A stretch of DNA of 64,000 bases. Origin: Macrostomum hystrix. Its lineage: Eukaryota; Platyhelminthes; Macrostomidae. A program made the translations under genes and the position numbers. This document shows positions 27,287-39,700 of this stretch, one piece after another. Position 1 is the stretch's first letter; each line of letters starts with the position of its first letter. Under the pieces are notes generated by a model. That model was not told the origin of the DNA. It was given only the letters and a program-made list of their open reading frames with translations, and did not search any database. The stretch lies in NCBI GenBank assembly GCA_950097015.1, contig CATNEN010000001.1, positions 7,497,001 through 7,561,000 of the forward strand, written 5' to 3'.

Positions 27287-28385
27287 GTGTCTAACAGTTC
27301 TTCAACACCATCACTATAGCGTGGAACAAGTGTGTCTAACAGCTCTTTAACACCATCACTGTAACATGGAACAGCTGTGTCTAACAGTTCTTCAACACCA
27401 TCACTGTTACATGGAACAGCTGTGTCTAACAGTTCTTCAACACCATCACTGTAACATAGAACAGCTGTGTCTAACTGTTCTTCAACACCACCACTGTAAC
27501 ATGGAACAGCTGTGTCTAACAGTTCTACAACACCACCACTGTAACATGGAACAGCTGTGTCTAACAGTTCTTCAACACCACCACTGTAACATGGAACAGC
27601 TGTGTCTAACAGTTCTTCAACACCACCACTGTAACAAGGAACAGCTGTGTCTAACTGTTCTACAACACCACCACTGTAACAAGGAACAGTTGTGTCTAAC
27701 AGTTCTTCAACACCACCACTGTAACATGGAACAGCTGTGTCTAACAGTTCTACAACACCACCACTGTAACAAGGAACAGTTGTGTCTAACAGTTCTTCAA
27801 CACCATCACTGTAACAAGGAACAGCTGTGTCTAACTGTTCTTCAACACCACCACTGTAACATGGAACAGCTGTGTCTAACAGTTCTTCAACACCACCACT
27901 GTAACATGGAACAGCTGTGTCTAACAGTTCTTCAACACCACCACTGTAACAAGGAACAGCTGTGTCTAACTGTTCTACAACACCACCACTGTAACATGGA
28001 ACAGCTGTGTCTAACAGTTCTTCAACACCACCACTGTAACAAGGAACAGCTGTGTCTAACTGTTCTACAACACCACCACTGTAACAAGGAACAGTTGTGT
28101 CTAACAGTTCTTCAACACCACCACTGTAACATGGAACAGCTGTGTCTAACAGTTCTTCAACACCACCACTGTAACAAGGAACAGCTGTGTCTAACTGTTC
28201 TACAACACCACCACTGTAACAAGGAACAGTTGTGTCTAACAGTTCTTCAACACCACCACTGTAACATGGAACAGCTGTGTCTAACTGTTCTACAACACCA
28301 CCACTGTAACAGAACCGAGTTGTATCTAACAGTTCTTCAACACCATCACTGTAACATGGAACAAGTGTGTCTAACAGTTCGCTGG
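27287..28385. repeat. 45-bp minisatellite (core TGTCTAACAGTTCTTCAAC)
   Basis: About 24 copies of a 45-bp unit. Variable positions (CTGTTC or AGTTC, TTC or TAC, ATGGAAC or AAGGAAC) are shared in groups of units, so multi-unit blocks have been duplicated. Both strands show long repeat frames (LLDTAVPCYSGGVEE on the minus strand). I treat these as by-products of the 3n period. Confidence 0.96.
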
Positions 28386-28794
28386 CAATTGTTTTATGTG
28401 GTGGTGTCGTTTTGCATGATAAAATTTTATTTTCTTCTTGATGTCGAATGTGAAAAAATCGCATTTCTTTAAAGCACAGATTGTTTGCCTAATAGACTTT
28501 AAACAGAAAATAGCTCTGCGTTGCAGGAATATCTACAAAAACTTATTTTAATCCCACCAGTGATTAATCTCTCCTTCTGATTTATCCTCTAGCAAGAACG
28601 GGTGCTTATCCCTTTTCGATTAAGCATTTTTTATTAACGACGTCCTTCAATTTCGATTTTAATCCAGGCTTTAAGACCTTTTAATCTTACGAGTACTTTG
28701 CACGTTAGCTGCAATTTTGATTTAACTAGAGGACCTTCCTGCTTTCCGTTTAGTTAAAAAAAGTGATTGACGCAAGCAAGCGAAATCTCATCCT
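28386..28794. other. Unique spacer between two arrays
   Basis: AT-rich sequence with no gene recognised. Confidence 0.4.
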
Positions 28795-29703
28795 GTCTAA
28801 CAGTTTCTCATCCTGTCTAACAGTTTCTGATCCTGTCTAACAGTTTCTCATTCTGTGATTCAATCTAACAGTTTCTCATCCTGTCTAACAGTTTCTCATC
28901 CTGTCTAACAGTTTCTGATCCTGTCTAACAGTTTTTTCATTCTGTGATTCAGTCTAACAGTTTCTCATCCTGTCTAACAGTTTCTCATTCTGTCTAACAG
29001 TTTCTCATCCTTTCTAACAGTTTCTCATCCTGTCTGACAGTTTCTCATCCTGTCTAACAGTTTCTCATTCTGTCTAACAGTTTCTCATCCTTTCTAACAG
29101 TTTCTCATCCTGTCTAACAGTTTCTCATTCTGTCTAACAGTTTCTCATCCTGTCTAACAGTTTCTCATCCTGTCTAACAGTTTCTCATCCTGTCTAACAG
29201 TTTCTCATCCAGTCTGACAGTTTCTCATCCTGTCTAACAGTTTCTCATCCTGTCTAACAGTCTCTCATCCTGTCTAACAGTTTCTCATCCTGTCTAACAG
29301 TTTCTCATCCAGTCTAACAGTTTCTCATCCTGTCTAACAGTTTCTCATCCCGTCTAACATTTTCTCATTCTGTGATTCAGTCTAACAGTTTCTCATCCTG
29401 TCTAACAGTTTCTCATCCTGTCTAACAGTTTCTCATTCTGTGATTCAGTCTAACAGTCTCTCATCCTGTCTAACAGTTTCTCATTCTGTGATTCAGTCTA
29501 ACAGTCTCTCATCCTGTCTAACAGTTTCTCATTCTGTGATTCAGTCTAACAGTCTCTCATCCTGTCTAACAGTTTCTCATTCTGTGATTCAGTCTAACAG
29601 TCTCTCATCCTGTCTAACAGTTTCTCATCCAGTCTAACAGTTTCTGATCCTGTCTAATAGTCTCTCATCCTGTCTTACAGTTTCTCATTCTGTGATTCAG
29701 TCA
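28795..29703. repeat. 20-bp minisatellite (CAGTTTCTCATCCTGTCTAA)
   Basis: More than 40 copies, with an interspersed variant that adds ATTCTGTGATTCAG. Late in the array the standard and variant units alternate regularly (29430-29600), giving a higher-order repeat. It stops about 40 bases from the exon at 29743. Confidence 0.96.
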
Positions 29704-29742
29704 ACAGTTCTAGCGGGAGAAACAAACGATCTGTTTGCTCAC

Positions 29743-29965
29743 CGGCTAAGAAGATGATCGCTCCTGAAGTGAGCAGAATGAAGCTTGCGAACACAATCCA
29801 TGCCAGGAATTTTGTGTGGTCAACTTGCACCTTGACTCGGCGCGAGTACAGGACGCCTTCGAAACGTCCGCCGCGGCCGAACGGATGAAGGTCGCGGTCC
29901 TCCTGCTCACGCAGCATCTCCATAGCAACGGCTGAGAACCTGTTAGAGTGTGGAGGGTCGGTCAT
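29743..29965 (-). CDS. First coding exon of a single-pass membrane protein (unrecognised)
   Basis: ATG at 29965 has an in-frame stop two codons upstream (TAA CTG ATG), so it is a good initiator. The exon encodes about 74 residues: MTDPPHSNRFSAVAMEM, an acidic/basic region with HPFGRGGRFEG, then a hydrophobic helix (FLAWIVFASFILLTSGAIIF) and a donor at GCCG|GTGAGC (GT at 29742-29741). The following exons would lie at lower coordinates and are not identified. GC content and codon quality contrast strongly with the repeats on both sides. Family unknown. Confidence 0.6.
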
Positions 29966-30000
29966 CAGTTATCTAATATGCTATTGCCTCCTGTACCTGA

Positions 30001-31796
30001 CCAGTGTCTAACATGTTCTAGGTCAGTGTCTAACATGTTCTAGGTCAATGTCTAACATGTTCTAGGTCAGTGTCTTTCATGTTCTAGATCAGTGTCTAAC
30101 ATGTTCTAGGTCCGTGTCTAACATGTTCTAGGTCAGTGTCTAACATGTTCTAGGTCAATGTCTAACATGTTCTAGGTCCGTGTCTAACATGTTCTAGGTC
30201 AGTGTCTAACACGTTCTAGGTCAGTGTCTAACATGTTCTAGGTCAATGTCTAACATGTTCTAGGTCCGTGTCTAACATGTTCTAGGTCAGTGTCTAACAC
30301 GTTCTAGGTCAGTGTCTTACATGTTCTAGGTCAGTGTCTTACATGTTCTAGGTCAGTGTCTTACATGCTCTAGGTCAGTGTCTAACATGTTCTAGGTCAG
30401 TGTCTAACATGTTCTAGGTCAGTGTCTTACATGTTCTAGGTCAGTGTCTAACATGTTCTAGGTCAGTGTCTAACATGTTCTAGTTCAGTGTCTAACATGT
30501 TCTAGGTCCGTGTCTAACATGTTCTAGGTCAGTGTCTAACATGTTCTAGGTCAGTGTCTAACATGTTCTAGGTCAGTGTCTAACATGTTCTAGGTCCGTG
30601 TCTAACATGTTCTAGGTCAGTGTCTAACATGTTCTAGGTCCGTGTCTAACATGTTCTAGGTCAGTGTCTAACATGTTCTAGGTCAGTGTCTAACATGTTC
30701 TAGGTCAGTGTCTAACATGTTCTAGGTCAGTGTCTAACATGTTCTAGGTCAGTGTCTAACATGTTCTAGGTCAGTGTCTAACATTTTCTAGGTCCGTGTC
30801 TAACATGTTCTAGGTCAGTGTCTAACATGTTCTAGGTCAGTGTCTAACATTTTCTAGGTCAGTGTCTAACATGTTCTAGGTCAGTGTCTAACATGTTCTA
30901 GGTCAGTGTCTAACATGTTCTAGGTCAATGTCTAACATGTTCTAGGTCAGTGTCTTACATTTTCTAGGTCAATGTCTAACATGTTCTAGGTCAGTGTCTA
31001 ACATGTTCTAGGTCAGTGTCTAACATGTTCTAGGTCCGTGTCTAACATGTTCTAGGTCAATGTCTAACATGATCTAGGTCAGTGTCTAACATGTTCTAGG
31101 TCAGTGTCTAACATGTTCTAGGTCCGTGTCTAACATGTTCTAGGTCAGTGTCTAACATGTTCTAGGTCCGTGTCTAACATGTTCTAGGTCAGTGTCTAAC
31201 ATGTTCTAGGTCAGTGTCTAACATGTTCTAGGTCAGTGTCTAACACGTTCTAGGTCAGTGTCTAACATGTTCTAGGTCAGTGTCTAACATGTTCTAGGTC
31301 CGTGTCTAACATGTTCTAGGTCAGTGTCTAACATGTTCTAGGTCAGTGTCTAACATGTTCTAGGTCAGTGTCTAACATGTTCTAGGTCCGTGTCTAACAT
31401 GTTCTAGGTCAGTGTCTAACATGTTCTAGGTCAGTGTCTAACATTTTCTAGGTCAGTGTCTAACATGTTCTAGGTCAGTGTCTAACATGTTCTAGGTCAG
31501 TGTCTAACATGTTCTAGGTCAATGTCTAACATGTTCTAGGTCAGTGTCTTACATTTTCTAGGTCAATGTCTAACATGTTCTAGGTCAGTGTCTAACATGT
31601 TCTAGGTCAGTGTCTAACATGTTCTAGGTCCGTGTCTAACATGTTCTAGGTCAATGTCTAACATGATCTAGGTCAGTGTCTAACATGTTCTAGGTCAGTG
31701 TCTAACATGTTCTAGGTCCGTGTCTAACATGTTCTAGGTCAGTGTCTAACATGTTCTAGGTCCGTGTCTAACATGTTCTAGGTCAGTGTCTAACAC
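30001..31796. repeat. 22-bp minisatellite (core TGTCTAACATGTTCTAGG)
   Basis: About 80 copies of a 22-bp unit, varying at the GTCAGTG/GTCCGTG/GTCAATG position. A higher-order duplication is visible. The rare variant ACATGATCTAGG occurs at 31067 and again at 31661, 594 bp (27 units) apart, with matching neighbours. Confidence 0.97.
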
Positions 31797-32644
31797 GTTG
31801 CCTACACAAATGTCGCAAACTGAATCAGCTAGCCTTAGCGCTACTGATCAAACCTGTCCTGCAACGGATGACGTCTTTGCGGCGGAGAAGACGATGAGCA
31901 GTGTGGTACTAGCGGCTCGCTGAGCTCATAGTTGGCAGAATTCTCTGCGGTTTTCTTTGCTGTCAACATTTCTAAACTTCTGGCTGACTATGAATTCTAG
32001 CTTGAGATCTTGGAAGCTGTCATTGACAGACTGATAAATTGAAATTAATTAAATCTGGTCTGTTCAGGGAGGCCCTATTGACAGTAGCTGTGCGTACTAT
32101 CTGGTCTGTTTAAATAATTGCCTTTCACTTGCAGATGAAGGCTTGCTGAGCACAGAACAGAAGGTCTCTGCTTTCTTTTATGAAAAAGCGACTTTGCAAT
32201 AAAGACAAATTTCTCAGAGCAAAAAAAACACTAACGAACGACTAAGGAAGAATTGAGCATAGTCTCAAGTTACCCCCCAACCCCAATCCCAAGGCCAGGA
32301 GGGCGAAATGAATTACTCCCTTGCCCGGACCAATCTCCAATATGGATCCCGTCTCCCTTCTACACCGCACTACAGCCAGTCACTGCTCCTGAGCAAAATA
32401 TCTAACTGAGCTTTAAGCTGGGGTGCCAAACAAAATACACACACCGGGACTTACTTTGCCCAAAATACACAACCTACGCGACTGAGTGCATTTGTCCATT
32501 CCTGTGTACTGACATTTTTTAAACACTATTTTTTTTTTGAATAAAACATGCGACCTATTCCAGAGCCTTAATAGACTTAATACTTTGTGTTTAAAAACAT
32601 TGGTTAAATGTTTACTGTGAGGTAATATATTATTGATACTAATT
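31797..32644. other. Unique sequence between an array and a SINE
   Basis: No gene recognised. A short GC-rich stretch (31850-31925) is open on both strands but has no convincing splice sites. Confidence 0.4.
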
Positions 32645-32855
32645 TACTAAACCTGTCCCTATCGGGTCAGGTGAATTGCCGACAGCACAGCCGCAGCTTT
32701 TGCGCGGCGCAGCTGAAGGCTGCAGCGTACGGCTGTTCAGTCCATGGACTGGGGGGACGCCACACCCACCCTCAGTTACCCCAGCTGATGCTGGTACCCA
32801 TTTAGCATTCAACTGAGTGAATTGAAGCAATGCAGAGTTGAGTGTCTTGTAAAAA
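32645..32855 (-). mobile_element. SINE family B copy, truncated at the next array
   Basis: It matches 2830-3020 closely (GACAGCACAGCCGCAG, GGGGGGACGCCACACCCACC, GCTGATGCTGGTACCCATTT, GCAATGCAGAGTT). Similarity ends at GAGTGTCTTG, where the 18-bp array starts. The tRNA-like head is therefore missing. Confidence 0.8.
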
Positions 32856-32857
32856 TT

Positions 32858-34183
32858 CACGGAAAGGGTCACATTCACGGAAATGGTTGCATTCACGGAA
32901 AGGGTTGCATTCACGGAAATGGTTACATTCACGGAAACGGTCACATTCACGGAAATGGTCACATTCACGGAAATGGTTGCATTCACGGAAATGGTCACAT
33001 TCACGGAAATGGTCACATTCATGGAAATTGTGGCATTCACGGAAATTGTGGCATTCAGAGAAATGGTTGCATTCACGGAAATGGTTGCATTCACGGAAAT
33101 GGTGGCATTCACGGAAATGGTCACATTCACGGAAATGGTCACATTCACGGAAATGGTTGCATTCACGGAAATGGTCACATTCACGGAAATGGTCACATTC
33201 ACGGAAATTGTGGCATTCACGGAAATTGTGGCATTCAGAGAAATGGTTGCATTCACGGAAATGGTCACATTCACGGAAATGGTTGCATTCACGGAAATGG
33301 TGGCATTCACGGAAATGGTTGCATTCACGGAAATGGTCACATTCACGGAAATGGTCACATTCACGGAAATGGTCACATTCAGAGAAATGGTGGCATTCAG
33401 AGAAATGGTCACATTCAGAGAAATGGTGGCATTCAGAGAAATGGTCACATTCACGGAAATGGTCACATTCACGGAAATGGTCACATTCACGGAAATTGTG
33501 GCATTCACGGAAATTGTGGCATTCAGAGAAATGGTTGCATTCACGGAAATGGTCACATTCACGGAAATGGTCACATTCACGGAAATGGTTGCATTCACGG
33601 AAATTGTGGCATTCACGGAAATGGTTGCATTCACGGAAATGGTCACATTCACGGAAATGGTCACATTCACGGAAATGGTCACATTCACGGAAATGGTCAC
33701 ATTCAGAGAAATGGTGGCATTCAGAGAAATGGTCACATTCACGGAAATGGTCACATTCAGAGAAATGGTCACATTCACGGAAATTGTGGCATTCAGAGAA
33801 ATGGTCACATTCACGGAAATGGTCACATTCAGAGAAATGGTCACATTCACGGAAATGGTCACATTCAGAGAAATGGTCACATTCACGGAAATGGTCACAT
33901 TCAGAGAAATGGTCACATTCACGGAAATTGTGGCATTCAGAGAAATGGTTGCATTCAGAGAAATGGTCACATTCACGGAAATTGTGGCATTCACGGAAAT
34001 TGTGGCATTCAGAGAAATGGTCACATTCACGGAAATGGTCACATTCAGAGAAATGGTCACATTCACGGAAATGGTCACATTCAGAGAAATGGTCACATTC
34101 ACGGAAATTGTGGCATTCAGAGAAATGGTTGCATTCAGAGAAATGGTCACATTCACGGAAATTGTGGCATTCAGAGAAATGGT
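32858..34183. repeat. 18-bp minisatellite (GGTCACATTCACGGAAAT)
   Basis: About 73 copies, with variants GGTTGC, GGTGGC, ATTGTGGC and CAGAGAAAT. Blocks of several units recur (for example 33020-33120 and 33200-33300), so it is hierarchical. All six frames are nearly free of stops, because 18 is a multiple of three. None has start or splice support. Confidence 0.97.
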
Positions 34184-34184
34184 A

Positions 34185-34692
34185 GGTCGAATTCAAAGAG
34201 TTTTTTATTTCTATGTAAATGTCAGTTTTGCTATTTTTTTCAAAAATGAAATACACTATGCCAACTCGCTACTAGCAGTAACGAGATATATTTTAACAGT
34301 TTTTTTTCATATTCTAGTTAGGCTAGCAGCTTTAAACATATACTAAAATATATTCCCGTATATATATTTTCACTTCAACCGAACTGAATAGGTATTCTAG
34401 GAGTTCTGCCTCAGTAATATATCATGCAAATGCTCTCCGAGGCGTGTATTCCTAGAAATGAGAATTTTCCCCAGTACGTGAGCTTGACCGCATTGCCCCG
34501 TCTAGATTGAAAAATTGCCAATTTACGACTTGAAATGAAACACGAAATGCTAATTTTGTTCTGTGTCTCTGGCAGAGAAATTGTTTCAAGAAAATATATT
34601 CTATGAAACTTTGCTGGACTTTAAGAGGATAATCGTATTGAAGCTGGTTAGCTTAAGACAGCCGCGCTGTTTTAAACCGCCATTTCAACAGT
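34185..34692. other. Spacer between arrays
   Basis: AT-rich, nothing recognised. Confidence 0.4.
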
Positions 34693-35583
34693 GTTTAGTC
34701 ACTTAAACTAGAGTGGCACCATTTTAAACTAGAGTGGCACCATTTTAAACTAGAGTGGCACCATTTTAAACAGAGTGGCACCATTTTAAACAGAGTGGCA
34801 CCATTTTAAACTAGAGTGGCACCATTTTAAACAGAGTGGCACCATTTTAAACAGAGTGGCACCATTTTAAACTAGAGTGGCACCATTTTAAACAGAGTGG
34901 CACTATTTTAAACAGAGTGGCACCATTTTAAACTAGAGTGGCACCATTTTAAACTAGAGTGGCACCATTTTAAACTAGAGTGGCACCATTTTAAACAGAG
35001 TGGCACTATTTTAAACAGAGTGGCACCATTTTAAACTAGAGTGGCACTGTTTTAAACAGAGTGGCACAATTTTAAACAGAGTGGCACCATTTTAAACAGA
35101 GTGGCACCATTTTAAACAGAGTGGCACTGTTTTAAACAGAGTGGCACCATTTTAAACAGAGTGGCACTATTTTAAACAGAGTGGCACCATTTTAAACAGA
35201 GTGGCACTGTTTTAAACAGAGTGGCACCATTTTAAACAGAGTGGCACTATTTTAAACAGAGTGGCACCATTTTAAACAGAGTGGCACCATTTTAAACAGA
35301 GTGGCACTGTTTTAAACAGAGTGGCACCATTTTAAACAGAGTGGCACTGTTTTAAACAGAGTGGCACCATTTTAAACAGAGTGGCACTATTTTAAACAGA
35401 GTGGCACCATTTTAAACAGAGTGGCACCATTTTAAACAGAGTGGCACTGTTTTAAACAGAGTGGCACCATTTTAAACAGAGTGGCACTATTTTAAACAGA
35501 GTGGCACCATTTTAAACAGAGTGGCACCATTTTAAACAGAGTGGCACTGTTTTAAACAGAGTGGCACCATTTTAAAAAGAGTG
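34693..35583. repeat. 20/21-bp minisatellite (AGAGTGGCACCATTTTAAAC)
   Basis: About 44 copies. Early units carry an extra T (AAACTAGAGTGG). Later ones vary at CACCAT/CACTAT/CACTGT, and those variants recur in a regular multi-unit pattern (35090-35560). Confidence 0.97.
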
Positions 35584-35591
35584 GTGCCGTT

Positions 35592-36705
35592 TTCAAAAGG
35601 ATGAGCGCCGAATCGCAGAGGATGAGCGCCAAATCAAAAGAGGATGAGCGCTAAATCAAAGAGGATGAACGCCGAATCGCAGAGGATGAGCGCCAAATCA
35701 AAAGTGGATGAGCGCTAAATCAAAGAGGATGAGCGCTAAATCAAAGAGGATGAACGCCGAATCGCAGAGGATGAGCGCCAAATCAAAAGTGGATGAGCGC
35801 TAAATCAAAGAGGATGAGCGCTAAATCAAAGAGGATGAGCGCTAAATCAAAGAGGATGAGCGCTAAATCAAAGAGGATGAACGCTAAATCAAAGAGGATG
35901 AGCGCTAAATCAAAGAGGATGAGCGCTAAATCAAAGAGGATGAGCGCTAAATCAAAGAGGATGAGCGCTAAATCAAAGAGGATGAGCGCTAAATCAAAGA
36001 GGATGAGCGCTAAATCAAAGAGGATGAGCGCTAAATCAAAGAGGATGAGCGCCAAATCAAAGAGGATGAGCGCCAAATCAAAAGAGGATGAGCGCTAAAT
36101 CAAAGAGGATGAACGCCGAATCGCAGAGGATGAGCGCCAAATCAAAAGTGGATGAGCGCTAAATCAAAGAGGATGAGCGCTAAATCAAAGAGGATGAGCG
36201 CTAAATCAAAGAGGATGAGCGCTAAATCAAAGAGGATGAACGCTAAATCAAAGAGGATGAGCGCTAAATCAAAGAGGATGAGCGCTAAATCAAAGAGGAT
36301 GAGCGCCAAATCAAAGAGGATGAGCGCTAAATCAAAGAGGATGAGCGCTAAATCAAAGAGGATGAACGCTAAATCAAAGAGGATGAGCGCTAAATCAAAG
36401 AGGATGAGCGCTAAATCAAAGAGGATGAGCGCTAAATCAAAGAGGATGAGCGCTAAATCAAAGAGGATGAGCGCCAAATCAAAGAGGATGAGCGCTAAAT
36501 CAAAGAGGATGAGCGCTAAATCAAAGAGGATGAGCGCTAAATCAAAGAGGATGAGCGCTAAATCAAAGAGGATGAGCGCCAAATCAAAGAGGATGAGCGC
36601 TAAATCAAAGAGGATGAGCGCTAAATCAAAGAGGATGAGCGCTAAATCAAAGAGGATGAGCGCTAAATCAAAGAGGATGAGCGCTAAATCAAAGAGGATG
36701 AGCCA
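35592..36705. repeat. 21-bp minisatellite (GAGGATGAGCGCTAAATCAA)
   Basis: About 52 copies. The first 200 bases hold a more complex mix with GAACGCCGAATCGCAGAG units, and the same mix recurs at 36085-36150, so a large block was duplicated. The array ends next to an exon of the neighbouring gene (36708). Confidence 0.97.
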
Positions 36706-36707
36706 GC

Positions 36708-39700
36708 TCACCCAAGAGTTTCAGCGGCCTTTTTTCGAATTCCCTTCGGGGGCAGAGGCGGCCAGCTACCAATGACGGCCTCGTGATCCGCGCCACCAGC
36801 GCCGCTGACAGACCGTCTGGCGTCGCCCAGATCTGCTGAATTTGTTCCGAAACGCGGCTCTGTCTTAACATTCTTCTTTAACAGCAATGATGACGAATCA
36901 GTCTTCGTATCGAACTGGTTAGCAATCTGATTGTTGCCGTTAATAGGCTGTTGGTTGCCTAGGCAACAATCTAGATGCATTGGGGACAGTTTTCCGCCGT
37001 GAAACTCTGGCCCGGTCGAAACTGATTGAGCGCGCGACAAATCGGTAAATCTGGCTGGACTGTCAAGGCTCAGTGGAAGCTTGAAGGATGCTGACCCGAC
37101 AAGAGCGTTGTATTGGTGCTGCTTCAAAGCATTCATCACAAAGCCAACCTGTATGTTATATATAATTTCTGTTATTGCTTTGCGGCGTCCAGGCTCAGAA
37201 AAAATGCTATTTTTTCGCAGCCTACTGGTTTGTCTGCGTTTCGCCTGTGTGCGGCTGTTTAGCAAAGACCCGAAATTGGGCTTAGACAGAAACCAGCCGG
37301 TGATGCTAGGGAGAGGAAAATGACACAAAAGCTATCTTTTGGCGAAAGAATTTTCGTGTTCAAAACAAACTTTTTTCTTCTTTCTTCTGCAGCTGTTCTC
37401 TTCGTGCCTGGACTTTTCTGCTTATCCAAAAGCAACAAATATATATTGTATAAGAATACTGTTCTTCTTGCAACGATTGGAATGCCCTGGCCAGATCTTA
37501 AGAGTTGTTCGCAATAATCCCTAATCCGTGTTTGCTTGTGTCTCGCGCCTCTATACGAGCGTAAGCCGGCCGTTTCGATAATCCGCTTCGTTGGAGTCGC
37601 TCAGTCTTTGAAGTCTTTTAATTTTGCGACTTTATGCACGAGTACTCGTATGTATAGAGAGGTCCTCGCGAGTGGCAAAAGGGACGAAAAATAAGCCCGA
37701 TTTAGATAGAGAGACGAGAAAGCGAAAGAGATTGTCTGCGGCCCATTGGCAGTACTCCCAGATAGGTTTTCCCCTCCACCCCATCAGACTGTCACCTTTC
37801 TCATAATGCAGTCAGGCCTGAGCTCCTCTGTCTTCACTCACTATACCAACCAAAGCCTCGGGCCGTTTGACCAGTCGCTGGACCAGCCTTATCCTCCGCC
37901 TCCGTCTTCTAGTCTAGAAAGTCGGCTACTACTGTATCCTACCAAAGGCCATAGTTCTGCAACTCACTTTCTCTCCATCTCTCTATCTAATGAAACTGGA
38001 GTAGGTAGAATATTCATTACTAGAGTAAGGGAATCTCATTCTTCCACTCCTACGCTCGGATGCACACATGCACACACACACACAGTCTCTTGATATACCC
38101 ACTCTCTCCTATACTCAAAATTCGTTTTGTATTCAATCAAATATTTTGGTACCTCCTTATCTGTCTATATTGAGGGGGTCGGTGGCAGAGCGGTTAACGC
38201 GTTTGCCACTCGCACCAAGGTCCCTAAGTTCGATTCCACGGCGAGGCCACATTTATTTGGGGCGCAGCCGCGGAGAGAAGGCTTGGATGCTTGTCGTGCA
38301 ATTTACGCCCTTGAAGGCCAACCTCCAAGGCACAGTTCGAGTGTACACTGCCTGACGATGAGAAAGTCAGGGCAGATGTACACACCTGTGTGAGCGTGTG
38401 CCTGCGTACGGTATCTGTGTGCGTGTGTGCTCAGGAGTCAGCGAAATGGGCAGAATTGCCTCCTCGCTGGCTGCGGGTCTAGTGTCACCAAACTATGTGT
38501 CATTGCCCGCAGCCCTCCTGCAATTATTATTATTATTATTATTATTATTATCTATCTATATTGGATCTATTGGTGCTGACAATGCGAACTTAGTTTTCTT
38601 GTGCTTCGGTTCGACAAGCTGTAAAATTGGCACCAGCATCAATAATAATAATAATAATAATAATATTAATAATAATTGCAGGAGGGCTGCTGGCAATGGC
38701 ACATCATTTTGTGACACTAGACCCGCAGCCAGGGAGGAGACAATACTGCCCATTTCGCTGACTCCTGAGCACACACGCACACAGATACTGTACGCAGGCA
38801 GGCACACGCTCACACAGGTGTGTACATCTGCCCTGACTTTCTCATCGTCACAGTGAGTTTACACTCTCACTGTGCCTTGGGGGTTGGCCCTTAAGGGCGT
38901 AAATTGCACGACAAGTCCCCAAGCCTTCTCTCCGCGGCTGCGCCCCAAATGAATGTGACCTCGCCGCGGAATCGAGCTCAGGGACCTTGGTCCGAGAGGC
39001 AAGCGCGTTATATCGCTCTACCACTGACCCATGGCATCAGCATTGGCTGGGGTAGAAATTAGGGTTGGAAGCGACCCTTGTCCGCAGACTGAATTGAAGT
39101 ACGCAGCCTTTTGGAAGCTTTGAAGACGCTTGTTTGGCTGAGAGCAAATAATTTGCCTCATTTTCTCGAGCCCAGTATCAATCATCTATTTGAATTATAT
39201 CCGACCAGAATCAGGAATCAAGGCCATGCTCTAGACAGCATCCGCAATTCCCCTGGTACAATTTGTCCTGCCTTTCGTGTATTTCCCATCTAATTTTCTC
39301 TGATCATTATTTTTGGTAATTAGTTTTTGCTTCATCAGCGATGGAAGGATGTTATGCTTCTTAACGTGTACTAGTATTCTGTAACTTTCTCCCGATAATG
39401 TCCTTCCTGCTTTCCCTATAATTGGATTTTAAGGCTGCTCATTGCATAGAGATACACTGGATTCGAGATTTTTTTTCTAGTTAAAAAATTTTACTACTAA
39501 AAATGTCAAAAGAAAAATGAGGGTCTAGTATAAATTAGTAAATGGTCCAGTCAGACAGAGAAAAATAATCCTGGTACACAGAGGAAGAATCTGGTACACA
39601 GTGGAGAGTCTGGTAGACAGCGGTGGAGAGTCTGGTAGACAGAGGAGAGTCTGGTAGACAGAGGAGAGTCTGGTAGACAGAGGAGAGTCTGGTAGACAGA

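Noticed and set aside
27274-28472. Long open frames on both strands over the 45-bp array
   Set aside because: The period is a multiple of three and both strands are equally open. There is no splice or start support, so I do not call a protein.
28795-31796. CRISPR-like regular repeats
   Set aside because: Units are contiguous with no unique spacers, and the context is animal DNA with introns and SINEs. These are minisatellites.
32639-34346. Five overlapping long open frames (up to 505 codons)
   Set aside because: An 18-bp array keeps nearly all frames open. None is distinguished from the others.
29743-37148. Joining the membrane-protein exon (29743-29965) to the exon at 36708-37148
   Set aside because: An in-frame stop lies directly before ATG 29965 and no usable acceptor lies between them, so I keep them as separate genes.
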